Shown: positions 7,244-15,121, counted from the first letter of the stretch. The stretch is 15,646 nucleotides of DNA from RGIG3102 sp964369915 (GCA_964369915.1 CAYJGG010000046.1:1-15646), one strand, 5' to 3'. Notes: generated by a model from the sequence alone, not told the origin. Numbers and translations: made by a program.

Positions 7244-7844
7244 ACTTGAAACGATACTAAGCATTAGTTTATGCTTTACACCTATTATTTTAGGATTATA
7301 TCTTTGGAATGATTTGCCTGATTTAATTGCCTCTCATTTTAATTTTTCAGGAGAAATTGATGGGTATTTAAGTAAATTTTCAATGGTTATTTCTATTCCT
7401 ATTTTATTAGCTTTATTAAATTTATTTTTATTAAACAAAATGAAAAAAGAAATAAAATACACTCCTCATATTACAATTTGGCTAATTCCAGTTATTGTAA
7501 ATTTTATATTTCCTTTATCATATTTTGTATCCTTAGGTTTTGATTTTAATATTAATCAAGTATTATTTATTTCTATATCTATGCTTTATATTATAATAGG
7601 AAATTATCTTCCAAAATACAGACATAATTACTATGTTGGTATTCGTATTCCAACAACATTAAAAAGCGAAGAAAACTGGAACTATACTCATAGAAAATCA
7701 GGACCTGTTTTTGTAATTGCTGGCTTTATCTCCTTAATTTTCGGATTTTTACAACTTTATAGTTTCGTTGGAATTATATTAATATCAGCATTAATTTTAT
7801 CAACCTCTTTTTCAATTATATATTGGAAAAAACACAAAAGTTAA
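7227..7844 (+). CDS. sdpI: SdpI-like polytopic membrane protein (DUF1648 + SdpI domains)
   Basis: A 205-residue membrane protein, or 207 if translation starts at the ATG at 7221. About six hydrophobic segments can be seen, roughly at residues 10-26, 52-70, 82-102, 108-126, 158-178 and 181-199. The first part carries the DUF1648 signature LPDLIASHFNFSGEIDGY after the first segment. The second part carries the SdpI signature NYLPKYRHNYYVGIRIPTTLKSEENWNYTHRKSG. In Bacillus subtilis SdpI gives immunity to the SDP peptide toxin and also signals to SdpR. Most SdpI homologues in other species have no known toxin, and no sdpABC genes are seen here. The gene overlaps the end of the regulator gene by 17 nt, so the two are translationally coupled and belong to one operon. 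Confidence 0.9.
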   Translation: MKKITKLETILSISLCFTPIILGLYLWNDLPDLIASHFNFSGEIDGYLSKFSMVISIPILLALLNLFLLNKMKKEIKYTPHITIWLIPVIVNFIFPLSYFVSLGFDFNINQVLFISISMLYIIIGNYLPKYRHNYYVGIRIPTTLKSEENWNYTHRKSGPVFVIAGFISLIFGFLQLYSFVGIILISALILSTSFSIIYWKKHKS

Positions 7845-7860
7845 AAGGAAGGAATTTCTT

Positions 7861-9228
7861 ATGAAAAAAATATTTTTTAGTTTACTATTATTATCTGCAG
7901 TTTTATTAATTGGCTGTTCTGCAAGCGAAGAAGAAACTGTAAAAACTTCTCCTGTAAACGATGAAGTGCAAACTCAGTTAAAAGAAATTTCAGCAAATCT
8001 TCGTGATGATGCTGTGGCTTTTGAATTTGATTATTTATATGAAATAGCCTCAGACACTTTTACAAACGCAATAGATAAAGAAACTTTATCATCGGCTGTA
8101 AAAGAGAGTGTTGTAGTCGCTGGAGAATTTATTGAAACTGAAAAAACAGAAATTACTCAAAGCGGTGATTATATTGCTGTTATTGAATATCTAAAATATG
8201 AAAATACAGGCGTTATCTTTATTTTCACTTTTAATAAAGATAATAAAATAGAAGGCTTTAATATTAATTACTACACATTAGAAGAAAAAACTATCGTTTT
8301 AAATGAAAGTTTATCTGAAAAAGAGATGAATATTGTAACTGGTGATTATTCTTTGCCTGCAATACTAACTCAAAATAAAGAAACTGAAAATAAAAGCGCT
8401 ATTTTACTAGTTCACGGTTCTGGGCCTAATGATATGAACGAAACGGCTTTAGGAACAAGTATTTTTAAAGATATGGCTTATAATCTTCCTTTAATGGGAG
8501 TTGACGTTTTAAGATATGATAAGCGAACATTCGTTTATAAAGAAAATATTTCTCCTAATGGCGATGAGTATTTTACTGTTAATGATGAAGTTATACAGGA
8601 TGCCTTATCTGCTGCAAAATTATTAAAAGAAGAAGGATATGAAAACATCTATCTTGTAGGGCATAGCTTAGGCGGAATGTTAGGCCCTAGAATTATAACC
8701 CAGGAGCCAGAACTTTTCACTGGTTTTATATCATTAGCTGGCAGCCCTAACACTCTTAGCGATATTATTATAAATCAAAATAATATGCTTATAGAAAATT
8801 TATCGGGCTCAGAAAAAGAAACAGCTTTGCAATTAGTTAATACTGAAATTGAAAAGCTTGAAAATATAGATAATTTAAGTGAAGAAGAATTATTAGAAAC
8901 AACTATATTTAATTTTTCTGCTTACTATATAAAAGAAATGAACTCTTACGACACTTTAACGCTTACAAAAAACTTAGACATTCCTATTTTAATTATGCAA
9001 GGTAGCGAAGATTTCCAAGTGACTGTTGATTTTGATTACTCTATTTGGCAAACTGGACTTTTGGGATATGATAACGTGCAGTTTATACTATATGATGGCT
9101 TAACTCACCTATTCACAAAATCTCCTGAAAACGCAACCAATACTATATCTGATTATTCACTACCAGCTAATATAGAAACTGAAGTTTTAGAAGATATTGC
9201 TAAATTTGTTAATGATACTCAAAATTAA
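7861..9228 (+). CDS. Exported lipoprotein: DUF3887-type domain fused to alpha/beta hydrolase
   Basis: A 455-residue lipoprotein. The signal peptide MKKIFFSLLLLSAVLLIGC has lipobox LIGC with C19 lipidated. Residues about 36-135 look like the DUF3887 small alpha+beta domain often found before secreted hydrolases. Residues about 150-455 are an alpha/beta hydrolase: oxyanion segment HGSGP (185-189), nucleophile elbow GHSLGG with S269, acid candidate D384 in GSEDF, and H416 in DGLTHLF. All catalytic residues are present. The substrate is unknown; an ester or a peptide-like bond at the cell surface is likely. It is 16 nt after the sdpI-like gene with GGAAGGAA before its ATG, so it is the third gene of the repressed operon and probably serves the same response. 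Confidence 0.88.
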   Translation: MKKIFFSLLLLSAVLLIGCSASEEETVKTSPVNDEVQTQLKEISANLRDDAVAFEFDYLYEIASDTFTNAIDKETLSSAVKESVVVAGEFIETEKTEITQSGDYIAVIEYLKYENTGVIFIFTFNKDNKIEGFNINYYTLEEKTIVLNESLSEKEMNIVTGDYSLPAILTQNKETENKSAILLVHGSGPNDMNETALGTSIFKDMAYNLPLMGVDVLRYDKRTFVYKENISPNGDEYFTVNDEVIQDALSAAKLLKEEGYENIYLVGHSLGGMLGPRIITQEPELFTGFISLAGSPNTLSDIIINQNNMLIENLSGSEKETALQLVNTEIEKLENIDNLSEEELLETTIFNFSAYYIKEMNSYDTLTLTKNLDIPILIMQGSEDFQVTVDFDYSIWQTGLLGYDNVQFILYDGLTHLFTKSPENATNTISDYSLPANIETEVLEDIAKFVNDTQN

Positions 9229-9233
9229 ATAAT

Positions 9234-9264
9234 AAAAAACACTACGAAATCGTAGTGTTTTTTT
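9234..9264. terminator. Bidirectional terminator between convergent operons
   Basis: The stem CACTACG / CGTAGTG with loop AAAT is flanked by an A tract on the left and a T tract on the right, so it works on both strands. It ends the sdpR-like operon on the plus strand and the glycan/EcsC operon on the minus strand. Confidence 0.92.
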
Positions 9265-9266
9265 AT

Positions 9267-10040
9267 TTAATCATTTTTTAAAGTTTGCTCATATAAAAAC
9301 CTATGATAATATTTTAATTTTGCAAATTTTAATATTTTTTGCATAAAAATCCCGTCGTAGCCACCACCTAAAACTCCAACTAATGGCATACCTTGAATAA
9401 ATTTTGAAATTAATAGTTTTTGACAAAGTATATTAGAAGTGTTGTCTATTTCTTTATAAATAAAATATTTTTTATATTCATTTTCATTTCGAATTAGTTT
9501 ATCTAATTTCATATTACTATTAATAATACTTTCATCTTCTAAAAGCGCTGTTTGAATAATATATAAAATAAATATTTTTTCTTTATCAGTTTTATAATCA
9601 AATCCAAACGATAACGCAATTTCATAAATAGCTTTTAAAATTTGAGCTAGAAATAATGGAATATCCATAGGTCCAATACCTAAAACGCCAAACCCTGCCC
9701 CTTTAATTGTAGAAGTTAAAATATTAATATTAGATTTATTGTTTGAATTATTATTTATATTTTTTAAATCGCTTTTACTTTCTAGTGTTTCGCTATATTT
9801 ATTATATTCTTTTAAAATCTTTTCTTTAGAATATGATTTTTCAATTAAATTAACTCCTTTTAAAAAGACAATATCAAACGCTGTTAAAAATGCTTTTTGC
9901 AGTGTTATTTCGAGTTTTTGCGGCACTTTTTCTTTAATTTGATTTAGCAGTTTAATGTCTAAAGGTTTCATTGCTGATTTAATAAATTTATTTTCTTTAT
10001 TAATTGTTTTAACTAATTCCTTTTGCTTATTCACTTTCAT
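9267..10040 (-). CDS. EcsC-family protein
   Basis: A 257-residue protein with the EcsC family pattern: a glycine-rich hydrophobic centre GAGFGVLGIGPMDIPLFL (114-131) followed by AQILKAIYEIALSFGFDY (132-149) and EKIFILYIIQTAL (154-166), and near the C-terminus GMPLVGVLGGGYDGIFM (217-233). The N-terminal 110 residues are lysine- and asparagine-rich with a low-complexity Asn/Ser/Lys stretch at about 94-106. In Bacillus, ecsC is the third gene of the ecsAB transporter operon, but its own biochemical role is not established; members are thought to be membrane-associated. Here there is no ecsAB. The gene ends the four-gene glycan operon, 15 nt after the zinc-ribbon gene, with AGAGGC before the ATG. 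Confidence 0.8.
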   Translation of the reverse strand: MKVNKQKELVKTINKENKFIKSAMKPLDIKLLNQIKEKVPQKLEITLQKAFLTAFDIVFLKGVNLIEKSYSKEKILKEYNKYSETLESKSDLKNINNNSNNKSNINILTSTIKGAGFGVLGIGPMDIPLFLAQILKAIYEIALSFGFDYKTDKEKIFILYIIQTALLEDESIINSNMKLDKLIRNENEYKKYFIYKEIDNTSNILCQKLLISKFIQGMPLVGVLGGGYDGIFMQKILKFAKLKYYHRFLYEQTLKND

Positions 10041-10055
10041 AAATTGCCTCTTATT

Positions 10056-11093
10056 TTAAGAAATAATACTATCTACATTAAATGGCGACACATCAAAATC
10101 AACAGTACCATCAACGGCAATTCGTGTTCCTTCTGGAAGCATAACATTATCAAAGAAATTATCATCAGCAGTTAATATTACTTCAAAATCAGAAATAATA
10201 TAGCCATCTGGATAATCTATTTGCACTAAAACATCATCTAAATCATAGCTTATAATGTCGTATGTATTTGCAAGAAAATCTCTTTCCACAACTACTTCTT
10301 CATCAGAAACAGTATAATAATAAAATTCTTCATTTTTTAAAACTTCATCTAAAAAAGTAAGATACTGATGATTAGTTGAATACAATGTAAACCCATATCC
10401 ACCTATGTATTGAAAAATATCTCCATCACTAAGTGATATATTCATTTCTTTCTCAATTTCTAAATCTTTGCCATTTATTTTAATGCTAAGTGGCATACCA
10501 TTAATCTGAGCATTTTCAACAGCTAGTTCATAATCACCCTCTGGGATATCAAGGCCTACTATATGAGTTCCTTGATAATATCTAACATTATATATCTCAC
10601 TATCATTATAAGAATTCATAAAATCATATTCACTTTGCCAATAAGCTTCACCATTTAGATTCCCCGTATCTGGCAATTCTATATCTTCTAAAATTTCATC
10701 AAAATTATTTTGATTATTCTCATTGTAGTTTTCTATGTTTTCCATTACCTGACTATAATCGTAATCCGGCTCTGGCTGTACTGGCTCTGGATAGCTATTT
10801 CCCTCAAAAGCATCAATAGCCAATACAATTCCTATTGATATAAGGCTAAAAATAAGTTTATTTTTATTAAACTTAGGTTTATTTGAAGTATTAAAACTTG
10901 GTCTGCTTTTATTATTAGTAAATTGCTTATTATAGCTTTGTTTTTCTTTTTTACTATTTTTTGCTTCATCTTGATAAAACTTATTTTCAAAAGCATTATT
11001 TCCTATACTTTGGCTACTATCTCCTGTACGCATACCGCAATTTGGACAGGTGTTTCCAATAACGGTTGTGCTACATAATGTGCATTTTTTCAT
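10056..11093 (-). CDS. Zinc-ribbon, single-pass membrane protein with extracytoplasmic domain, function unknown
   Basis: A 345-residue protein I cannot assign to a known function. It starts with a zinc ribbon, C4-x2-C7 and C16-x2-C19. A polar, Lys/Asn/Ser-rich linker follows (about 22-78), then one hydrophobic segment IFSLISIGIVLAIDAF (81-96). The remainder is acidic and Asn/Tyr-rich (100-160), then probably beta-rich. YYQGTHIVGLDIPEGDYELAVE (172-193) resembles the G-x-VG-x-DIP-x-G-x-Y motif found in secreted Firmicutes proteins, and LPEGTRIAV (319-327) may be a weaker relative. The zinc ribbon is expected inside and the acidic domain outside the membrane. It is 37 nt after the sugar transferase gene and 15 nt before the EcsC-family gene on the same strand, with AAGGGGA before its ATG, suggesting an envelope role linked to them. 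Confidence 0.75.
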   Translation of the reverse strand: MKKCTLCSTTVIGNTCPNCGMRTGDSSQSIGNNAFENKFYQDEAKNSKKEKQSYNKQFTNNKSRPSFNTSNKPKFNKNKLIFSLISIGIVLAIDAFEGNSYPEPVQPEPDYDYSQVMENIENYNENNQNNFDEILEDIELPDTGNLNGEAYWQSEYDFMNSYNDSEIYNVRYYQGTHIVGLDIPEGDYELAVENAQINGMPLSIKINGKDLEIEKEMNISLSDGDIFQYIGGYGFTLYSTNHQYLTFLDEVLKNEEFYYYTVSDEEVVVERDFLANTYDIISYDLDDVLVQIDYPDGYIISDFEVILTADDNFFDNVMLPEGTRIAVDGTVDFDVSPFNVDSIIS

Positions 11094-11130
11094 ATTTCCC
11101 CTTTTTATCTATATATCCTATATCCTTTAA

Positions 11131-11718
11131 TTACTGTCTACCCTCTTTAACGCCTTTTGCTAATAAAACTCCAAATGCAGTTTTAAATATAATTTTAATA
11201 TCATTAACTAGGCTAATGTTTTTTACATAATCTCCATCATATTTTGCTTTTACTGGAATTGGCAGTTCATCTCTTCCCATAATTTGAGCAAGGCCTGTTA
11301 GCCCTGGTCGCACATCATTTGCTTTATAAATATCTCTTTCATTTATTAAATCATCTTGATTCCATAAAGCAGGTCTTGGTCCTACAATACTCATTTCGCC
11401 TTTTAAAATATTGATTATTTGCGGTAGTTCATCAAGGCTTGACTTTCTTAAAAATTTACCTATTGGTGTAATTAAATTTTCTGGATTTTTTAATAAATGC
11501 GTTGGAACATCTTTAGGTGTATCTGAATACATTGTTCTAAATTTTAATATATTAAAGTGCGTTTTATTTTTACCAATTCTTTTTTGTGTAAATAAAATAT
11601 TTCCTTTTGAATCAATTTTTATTAATAAAGAAACTATTATAAACACTGGCGATAAAATAACTAATGCAATAAAACTTAAAATAATATCAAATATTCGTTT
11701 AAACAAAAGTTTATACAT
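11131..11718 (-). CDS. PglC-like monotopic phosphoglycosyl transferase (bacterial sugar transferase)
   Basis: A 195-residue enzyme that moves a sugar phosphate from a UDP-sugar onto undecaprenyl phosphate, the first membrane step of a lipid-linked glycan. It is the short form, nearly the length of Campylobacter PglC, lacking the N-terminal extension of WbaP/WcaJ types. The N-terminal hydrophobic segment FKRIFDIILSFIALVILSPVFIIVSLLI (6-33) has the Ser-Pro (S23-P24) that breaks the helix into a re-entrant hairpin. Further motifs are KFRTM (59-63), the catalytic Asp-Glu pair D96-E97 in SLDELPQ, IVGPRPAL (111-118) and RPGLTG (137-142). The gene lies 17 nt downstream of the UDP-sugar 4,6-dehydratase gene, which probably makes the precursor of its substrate. 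AAAGGA precedes the ATG. The exact sugar is not determined. Confidence 0.93.
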   Translation of the reverse strand: MYKLLFKRIFDIILSFIALVILSPVFIIVSLLIKIDSKGNILFTQKRIGKNKTHFNILKFRTMYSDTPKDVPTHLLKNPENLITPIGKFLRKSSLDELPQIINILKGEMSIVGPRPALWNQDDLINERDIYKANDVRPGLTGLAQIMGRDELPIPVKAKYDGDYVKNISLVNDIKIIFKTAFGVLLAKGVKEGRQ

Positions 11719-11735
11719 AAAATGTTCCTTTCTTT

Positions 11736-13613
11736 TTAGTATGTTGTGTAGTCTACTGCATTATGATTAAACGTTGGCACTATTTCTTTTAATGTTTCCA
11801 ATAACTTCTCTCTATCATTACTATTGGCAATCTTTTTTAATTCTAATAAACTTCCAAAGAATTTTTCTTCATTCATTTTTAAAGGTGAGCCGATATAAAT
11901 CTTTTTATTAAAAGTTGTTCTAACGCTTTCTTCATCTTGCAAAAGTTCTTCGAACAATTTTTCGCCTGGTCTTAATCCTGTGAAAACTATATCTATATCT
12001 TTATAAGGAATAGCTCCCGACATTTTTATTAAATTTTCAGCTAAAGTAACTATTTTAACAGGCTCTCCCATATCTAAAACGAATATATCTCCGCCTGTAT
12101 CACCCATAGCACCTGCTTCTAAAACAAGGCTAACTGCTTCTGGGATAGTCATAAAATATCTAACGATATCTTGGTGAGTAACTGTTATTGGTCCGCCTTC
12201 TGCTAATTGATCTTTAAATAAAGGTAGCACCGAACCATTACTCCCTAAAACATTACCAAATCTAACTGCAACAAACTTTGTGTGCTTTGCATCCACTGCT
12301 ATATTTTGAACAATCATTTCGCAAATTCTTTTTGTTGCTCCCATAACATTAGTTGGATTAACAGCTTTGTCTGTTGAAATTAAAACAAATTTTTCTGATT
12401 TGAATTTTTCTGCAGCTAAAGCACAATTATACGTTCCAAAGATATTATTTTTAACAGCTTCTTCTGGCGCATCTTCCATTAAAGGCACATGTTTATGTGC
12501 AGCTGCATGGAAGATAACCTGTGGTGAAAATTCACGGAATAAATCATCTATCTTCTTTTGATCACGCACTGAGGCAATTCTTACACTTAAATTTAAGTTA
12601 TCTTTATATTTTCTAATTAACTCTTGTTGTATAGCATATGCTGAATTTTCATAAATATCTATAATAACAAGGTGTTTTGGTTTTAAAGAGGCAATTTGCC
12701 TACATAATTCGCTACCAATAGAACCACCGCCACCTGTTACAAACACTACTTTATCTTTAACTAAAAGCGTTGATTCTTCTGCTAAGATTATAGGCTCTCT
12801 TCCTAATAAATCCTCAACTTTAATATCTGTAATCCTTGAGGCAATATCTCCGCCATCAGAAATTAGTTTTGATATATCTGGCAATGTTCTTATATTGCAA
12901 TTTGTTTGAGTACAAACATCAAGAATTCTTTTTCTACTGTTTGCATCTAATGTTGGAATAGCGATAAGAATAGTGTTTATGTTGCATTGCTCAACTAGAG
13001 CTGGAATATCCTCAACTGTTCCCATAACATCAACGCCTATAATTGTTCTGCCTATTTTATCTTTATCATCGTCAACAGCACAAACTATATTCATTTCTGA
13101 ATAAGGATTTTTATGAATTTCATGAAGTAAGGTTGATGCTGCATCTCCAGCTCCAACTATTAATACACGTTTTGTTTTATAGCCAGAATTTGAAATTTTT
13201 GTGTTTCGATACATACGATAAGTTAAACGTGTATATAAAGTCAGTGAAGCTGAAAAAACTGAGGATATAGCATAAACTGATAGCGGAATCCTAGTTTCGA
13301 TAAATATAGTATTTGTTATTACAATAAAAGTTACAACAGCAAGTATCGACGCTTTTACACATCTGAAAAATTCAACTATCTCAGCATATCTCCAAAGGCT
13401 ATCATATAATCCTAAAACAACATACGCTATAGCAAAACAGGACACAAAAAGGTAACAACTCGATACCATTAAACTTAAATACTCTACTATTGAATCATTG
13501 CCACTAATAAATATCCAAGTAAAAATGTATGCCATTGTTACAGTTAATATGTCACTTAAAAATAAGAACACTCTTCTATATTTTGATAAAAATTTCGATA
13601 TAAAAACAGGCAT
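11736..13613 (-). CDS. Membrane UDP-N-acetylhexosamine 4,6-dehydratase (PglF/WbpM/CapD family)
   Basis: A 625-residue enzyme of the long FlaA1/CapD family. Four hydrophobic segments lie within about residues 15-125. A first nucleotide-binding domain has VLIVGAGDAAS (150-160). The catalytic short-chain dehydrogenase domain follows, with TGGGGSIGSEL (293-303), ISTDKAVNP (412-420) and M424-x3-K428 in NVMGATKR. Methionine in place of the usual catalytic tyrosine is the mark of WbpM and PglF-type 4,6-dehydratases. LRPGEKLFEELL (547-558) is also characteristic. Such enzymes convert UDP-GlcNAc to a UDP-4-keto-6-deoxy sugar, the first step to bacillosamine-like or related sugars. The gene leads an operon with a PglC-like transferase 17 nt downstream, but the aminotransferase and acetyltransferase needed for bacillosamine are not in the window. 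AGGAGG is 7 nt before the ATG. Confidence 0.92.
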   Translation of the reverse strand: MPVFISKFLSKYRRVFLFLSDILTVTMAYIFTWIFISGNDSIVEYLSLMVSSCYLFVSCFAIAYVVLGLYDSLWRYAEIVEFFRCVKASILAVVTFIVITNTIFIETRIPLSVYAISSVFSASLTLYTRLTYRMYRNTKISNSGYKTKRVLIVGAGDAASTLLHEIHKNPYSEMNIVCAVDDDKDKIGRTIIGVDVMGTVEDIPALVEQCNINTILIAIPTLDANSRKRILDVCTQTNCNIRTLPDISKLISDGGDIASRITDIKVEDLLGREPIILAEESTLLVKDKVVFVTGGGGSIGSELCRQIASLKPKHLVIIDIYENSAYAIQQELIRKYKDNLNLSVRIASVRDQKKIDDLFREFSPQVIFHAAAHKHVPLMEDAPEEAVKNNIFGTYNCALAAEKFKSEKFVLISTDKAVNPTNVMGATKRICEMIVQNIAVDAKHTKFVAVRFGNVLGSNGSVLPLFKDQLAEGGPITVTHQDIVRYFMTIPEAVSLVLEAGAMGDTGGDIFVLDMGEPVKIVTLAENLIKMSGAIPYKDIDIVFTGLRPGEKLFEELLQDEESVRTTFNKKIYIGSPLKMNEEKFFGSLLELKKIANSNDREKLLETLKEIVPTFNHNAVDYTTY

Positions 13614-13646
13614 TAAAAGCCTCCTACAATTTATTTTTTCTATATA

Positions 13647-13675
13647 ATTTTACAATATTTTCATTAAATAAGCAA
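13647..13675 (-). promoter_or_regulatory. Probable promoter of the glycan operon
   Basis: On the minus strand TTGCTT (13675-13670), 17 bp spacer, TAAAAT (13652-13647). It gives a leader of about 30 nt before the dehydratase gene. The -35 and -10 are both only moderate matches, but it is the best candidate between the trpS terminator and the gene. Confidence 0.5.
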
Positions 13676-13710
13676 CATATATTTATATATTCTTATTATT
13701 ATCTAAAATT

Positions 13711-13745
13711 AGTAAAACTCTCACTTTTATTGTGAGAGTTTTACT
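13711..13745 (-). terminator. Terminator of trpS
   Basis: A perfect 14-bp stem, AGTAAAACTCTCAC with GTGAGAGTTTTACT, around a 7-nt loop. On the minus strand GTGAGAG is followed by TTTT and, after ACTAA, a second TTTT, so the U run is short and partly inside the stem. It lies about 90 bp past the trpS stop. The A/T-rich stretch 13746-13831 between stop and hairpin holds no gene that I can see. Confidence 0.75.
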
Positions 13746-13831
13746 TTACTTAATTACAAAAGCCTTTAACGCAGATAGATAGCCTATTTTTTATTATTAA
13801 ACACGTTAGAAATAAAAGAAAAAGACAGATA

Positions 13832-14827
13832 TTAAATATCTAAATCAATACTAACTTTCATTGCATCTTTCATGCTTTTAACTGTTTCGTTTCCTATTAT
13901 ATTAGCTTTCTCGGTTCCTGCCATTATAATTTCACGAACTTCTTCTTTATGATTTTCATAGTAGTTTCTTTTTTCTCTAAAAGGATCTAGCATATTATTT
14001 AATTTTTCAGCTAATAATTTTTTACAGGCAACACAGCCAATGCTTGCATTTCTGCACATTTCATTTATATTTTCATGTTCCTCTTTATTAAATGCTTTAT
14101 GATATTTACTAACCATACACACACTAGGATCGCCTTTATCTGTTAAAGCAATTCTATTTGGATCTGTTACGGCTGCTCGCACTTTATCACTAACTGATTT
14201 TGCATCATCAGAAAGGTAAATCGCATTGCCTAAACTTTTACCCATTTTGCTGTTGCCATCAAGCCCTGCAAGACGTGGAGTTTCACTTAATAAAATCTCT
14301 GGCACTTTAATGGTATCGCCATATAAATCATTAAATCTTCTAACGATTTTTCTTGTTTGCTCCATATGTGGTTGCTGATCTTCTCCAACTGGAACTAAAT
14401 CCGCATTGCAAAAAGTAATATCAGCAGTTTGACTAACTGGATATCCTAAAAATCCATAAGTTAAATCATCATAGCCATAGTTTTTAGCTTCTGTTTTAAT
14501 CGTTGGATTATGGCGAAGAGAATTAACAGACACAAACATTGAGTAAAATATTGTCATCTCTGCAATAGATGGAACAGCCGACTGCTGAACAAATGCAACC
14601 TTATTAGGATCAAGCCCTACTGAAAGATTATCATACATAACCTCAAAAATACTTCTATTTATAACTTCTGGATTTTCAAAATGTGTAGTTAGTGCTTGAA
14701 TATCTGCAAGTAAAATTAATGTTTCGTATTCATCTTGTAGTTTCACTCTATTTGAAAGTGAGCCAACATAATGTCCTAAATGCAGTTTCCCTGTTGTTCT
14801 ATCACCTGTTAAAATTCTTTTTCTCAT
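13832..14827 (-). CDS. trpS: Tryptophanyl-tRNA synthetase (TrpRS)
   Basis: A 331-residue class I synthetase that charges tRNA-Trp. The first signature is HLGH (16-19) in TTGKLHLGHYVGSL and the second is KMGKS (194-198) in GNSKMGKSLGNAI. GEDQ (148-151) and the TDPN segment (221-224) also match TrpRS. The C-terminal helical region contains SIGCVACKKLL (262-272), common in bacterial TrpRS. The start is taken at the ATG at 14827, because the open frame extends upstream only to a TTG at 14845 and AAGGAGAT lies between the two at the right distance from the ATG. Length is normal. The gene is controlled by the T-box leader just upstream and ends at the hairpin at 13711-13745. Confidence 0.97.
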   Translation of the reverse strand: MRKRILTGDRTTGKLHLGHYVGSLSNRVKLQDEYETLILLADIQALTTHFENPEVINRSIFEVMYDNLSVGLDPNKVAFVQQSAVPSIAEMTIFYSMFVSVNSLRHNPTIKTEAKNYGYDDLTYGFLGYPVSQTADITFCNADLVPVGEDQQPHMEQTRKIVRRFNDLYGDTIKVPEILLSETPRLAGLDGNSKMGKSLGNAIYLSDDAKSVSDKVRAAVTDPNRIALTDKGDPSVCMVSKYHKAFNKEEHENINEMCRNASIGCVACKKLLAEKLNNMLDPFREKRNYYENHKEEVREIIMAGTEKANIIGNETVKSMKDAMKVSIDLDI

Positions 14828-14832
14828 AATAA

Positions 14833-14840
14833 ATCTCCTT
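14833..14840 (-). promoter_or_regulatory. Ribosome binding site that decides the trpS start
   Basis: AAGGAGAT on the minus strand, with AAGGAG 7 nt upstream of the ATG at 14827. It lies inside the alternative TTG-started reading frame, which rules against the TTG at 14845. Confidence 0.85.
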
Positions 14841-14853
14841 TTCAATTAATTAG

Positions 14854-14893
14854 AAAAATAAAAAAGTTTTCACCCCAAAAAGGATGAAAACTT
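14854..14893 (-). terminator. T-box leader terminator (attenuator) of trpS
   Basis: On the minus strand AAGTTTTCATCC pairs with GGGTGAAAACTT (one G-T wobble) around a loop of about 6 nt, followed by TTTTTTATTTTT. The left arm is also the right side of the antiterminator, so the two structures exclude each other. It lies 26 nt before the trpS ATG and controls expression by tRNA-Trp charging. Confidence 0.9.
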
Positions 14894-15100
14894 AATGTTT
14901 CATTTTTAATGCCACCTTACGTGTACGTACTAACATACGCTTTCTATATAACGGCTAGAATATCCCGTCGGCTACTACTAAAGCTATGCTTTTTCGCTCC
15001 GCCCTCATAAGTCCATTCAAATTTTTATAAAATATTGCTTTACACCAAACAGCAACTCTCTAAAATTTTATACCAAAATTTTACTACTCTTAATCATAGG
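14854..15100 (-). promoter_or_regulatory. T-box riboswitch leader, tRNA-Trp specific (specifier UGG)
   Basis: The base of stem I forms a kink-turn-like pairing of CCTATGATTAAG (15100-15089) with CTTATGAGG further down. The AG-bulge/distal region is AGAGAGTTGC followed by TGTTTGGTGTAAAGCAA, a classic T-box stem I apex. The specifier loop reads GAA-TGG-AC, with TGG at 15015-15013. A stem II-region helix ACGG/CCGT (about 14968-14952) and a stem III helix CGTA/TACG (about 14939-14926) follow. The T-box is AAGGTGGCA (14918-14910), whose TGGC can pair with the GCCA end of uncharged tRNA-Trp. The antiterminator pairs AAGG with CCTT and ATGAAA with TTTCAT. When charged tRNA-Trp is scarce, uncharged tRNA stabilises it and trpS is transcribed. 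Confidence 0.93.
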
Positions 15101-15121
15101 TTTTTTATTAACTTTAAATGT

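Noticed and set aside
13746..13831. Small gene or RNA between trpS and its terminator
   Set aside because: The stretch is A/T-rich with only a short direct AGCCT repeat and no open frame, promoter or stable hairpin.
14828..14845. Upstream TTG start for trpS, adding six residues
   Set aside because: The added stretch contains the AAGGAG ribosome binding site of the ATG at 14827, and the family normally starts close to that ATG.
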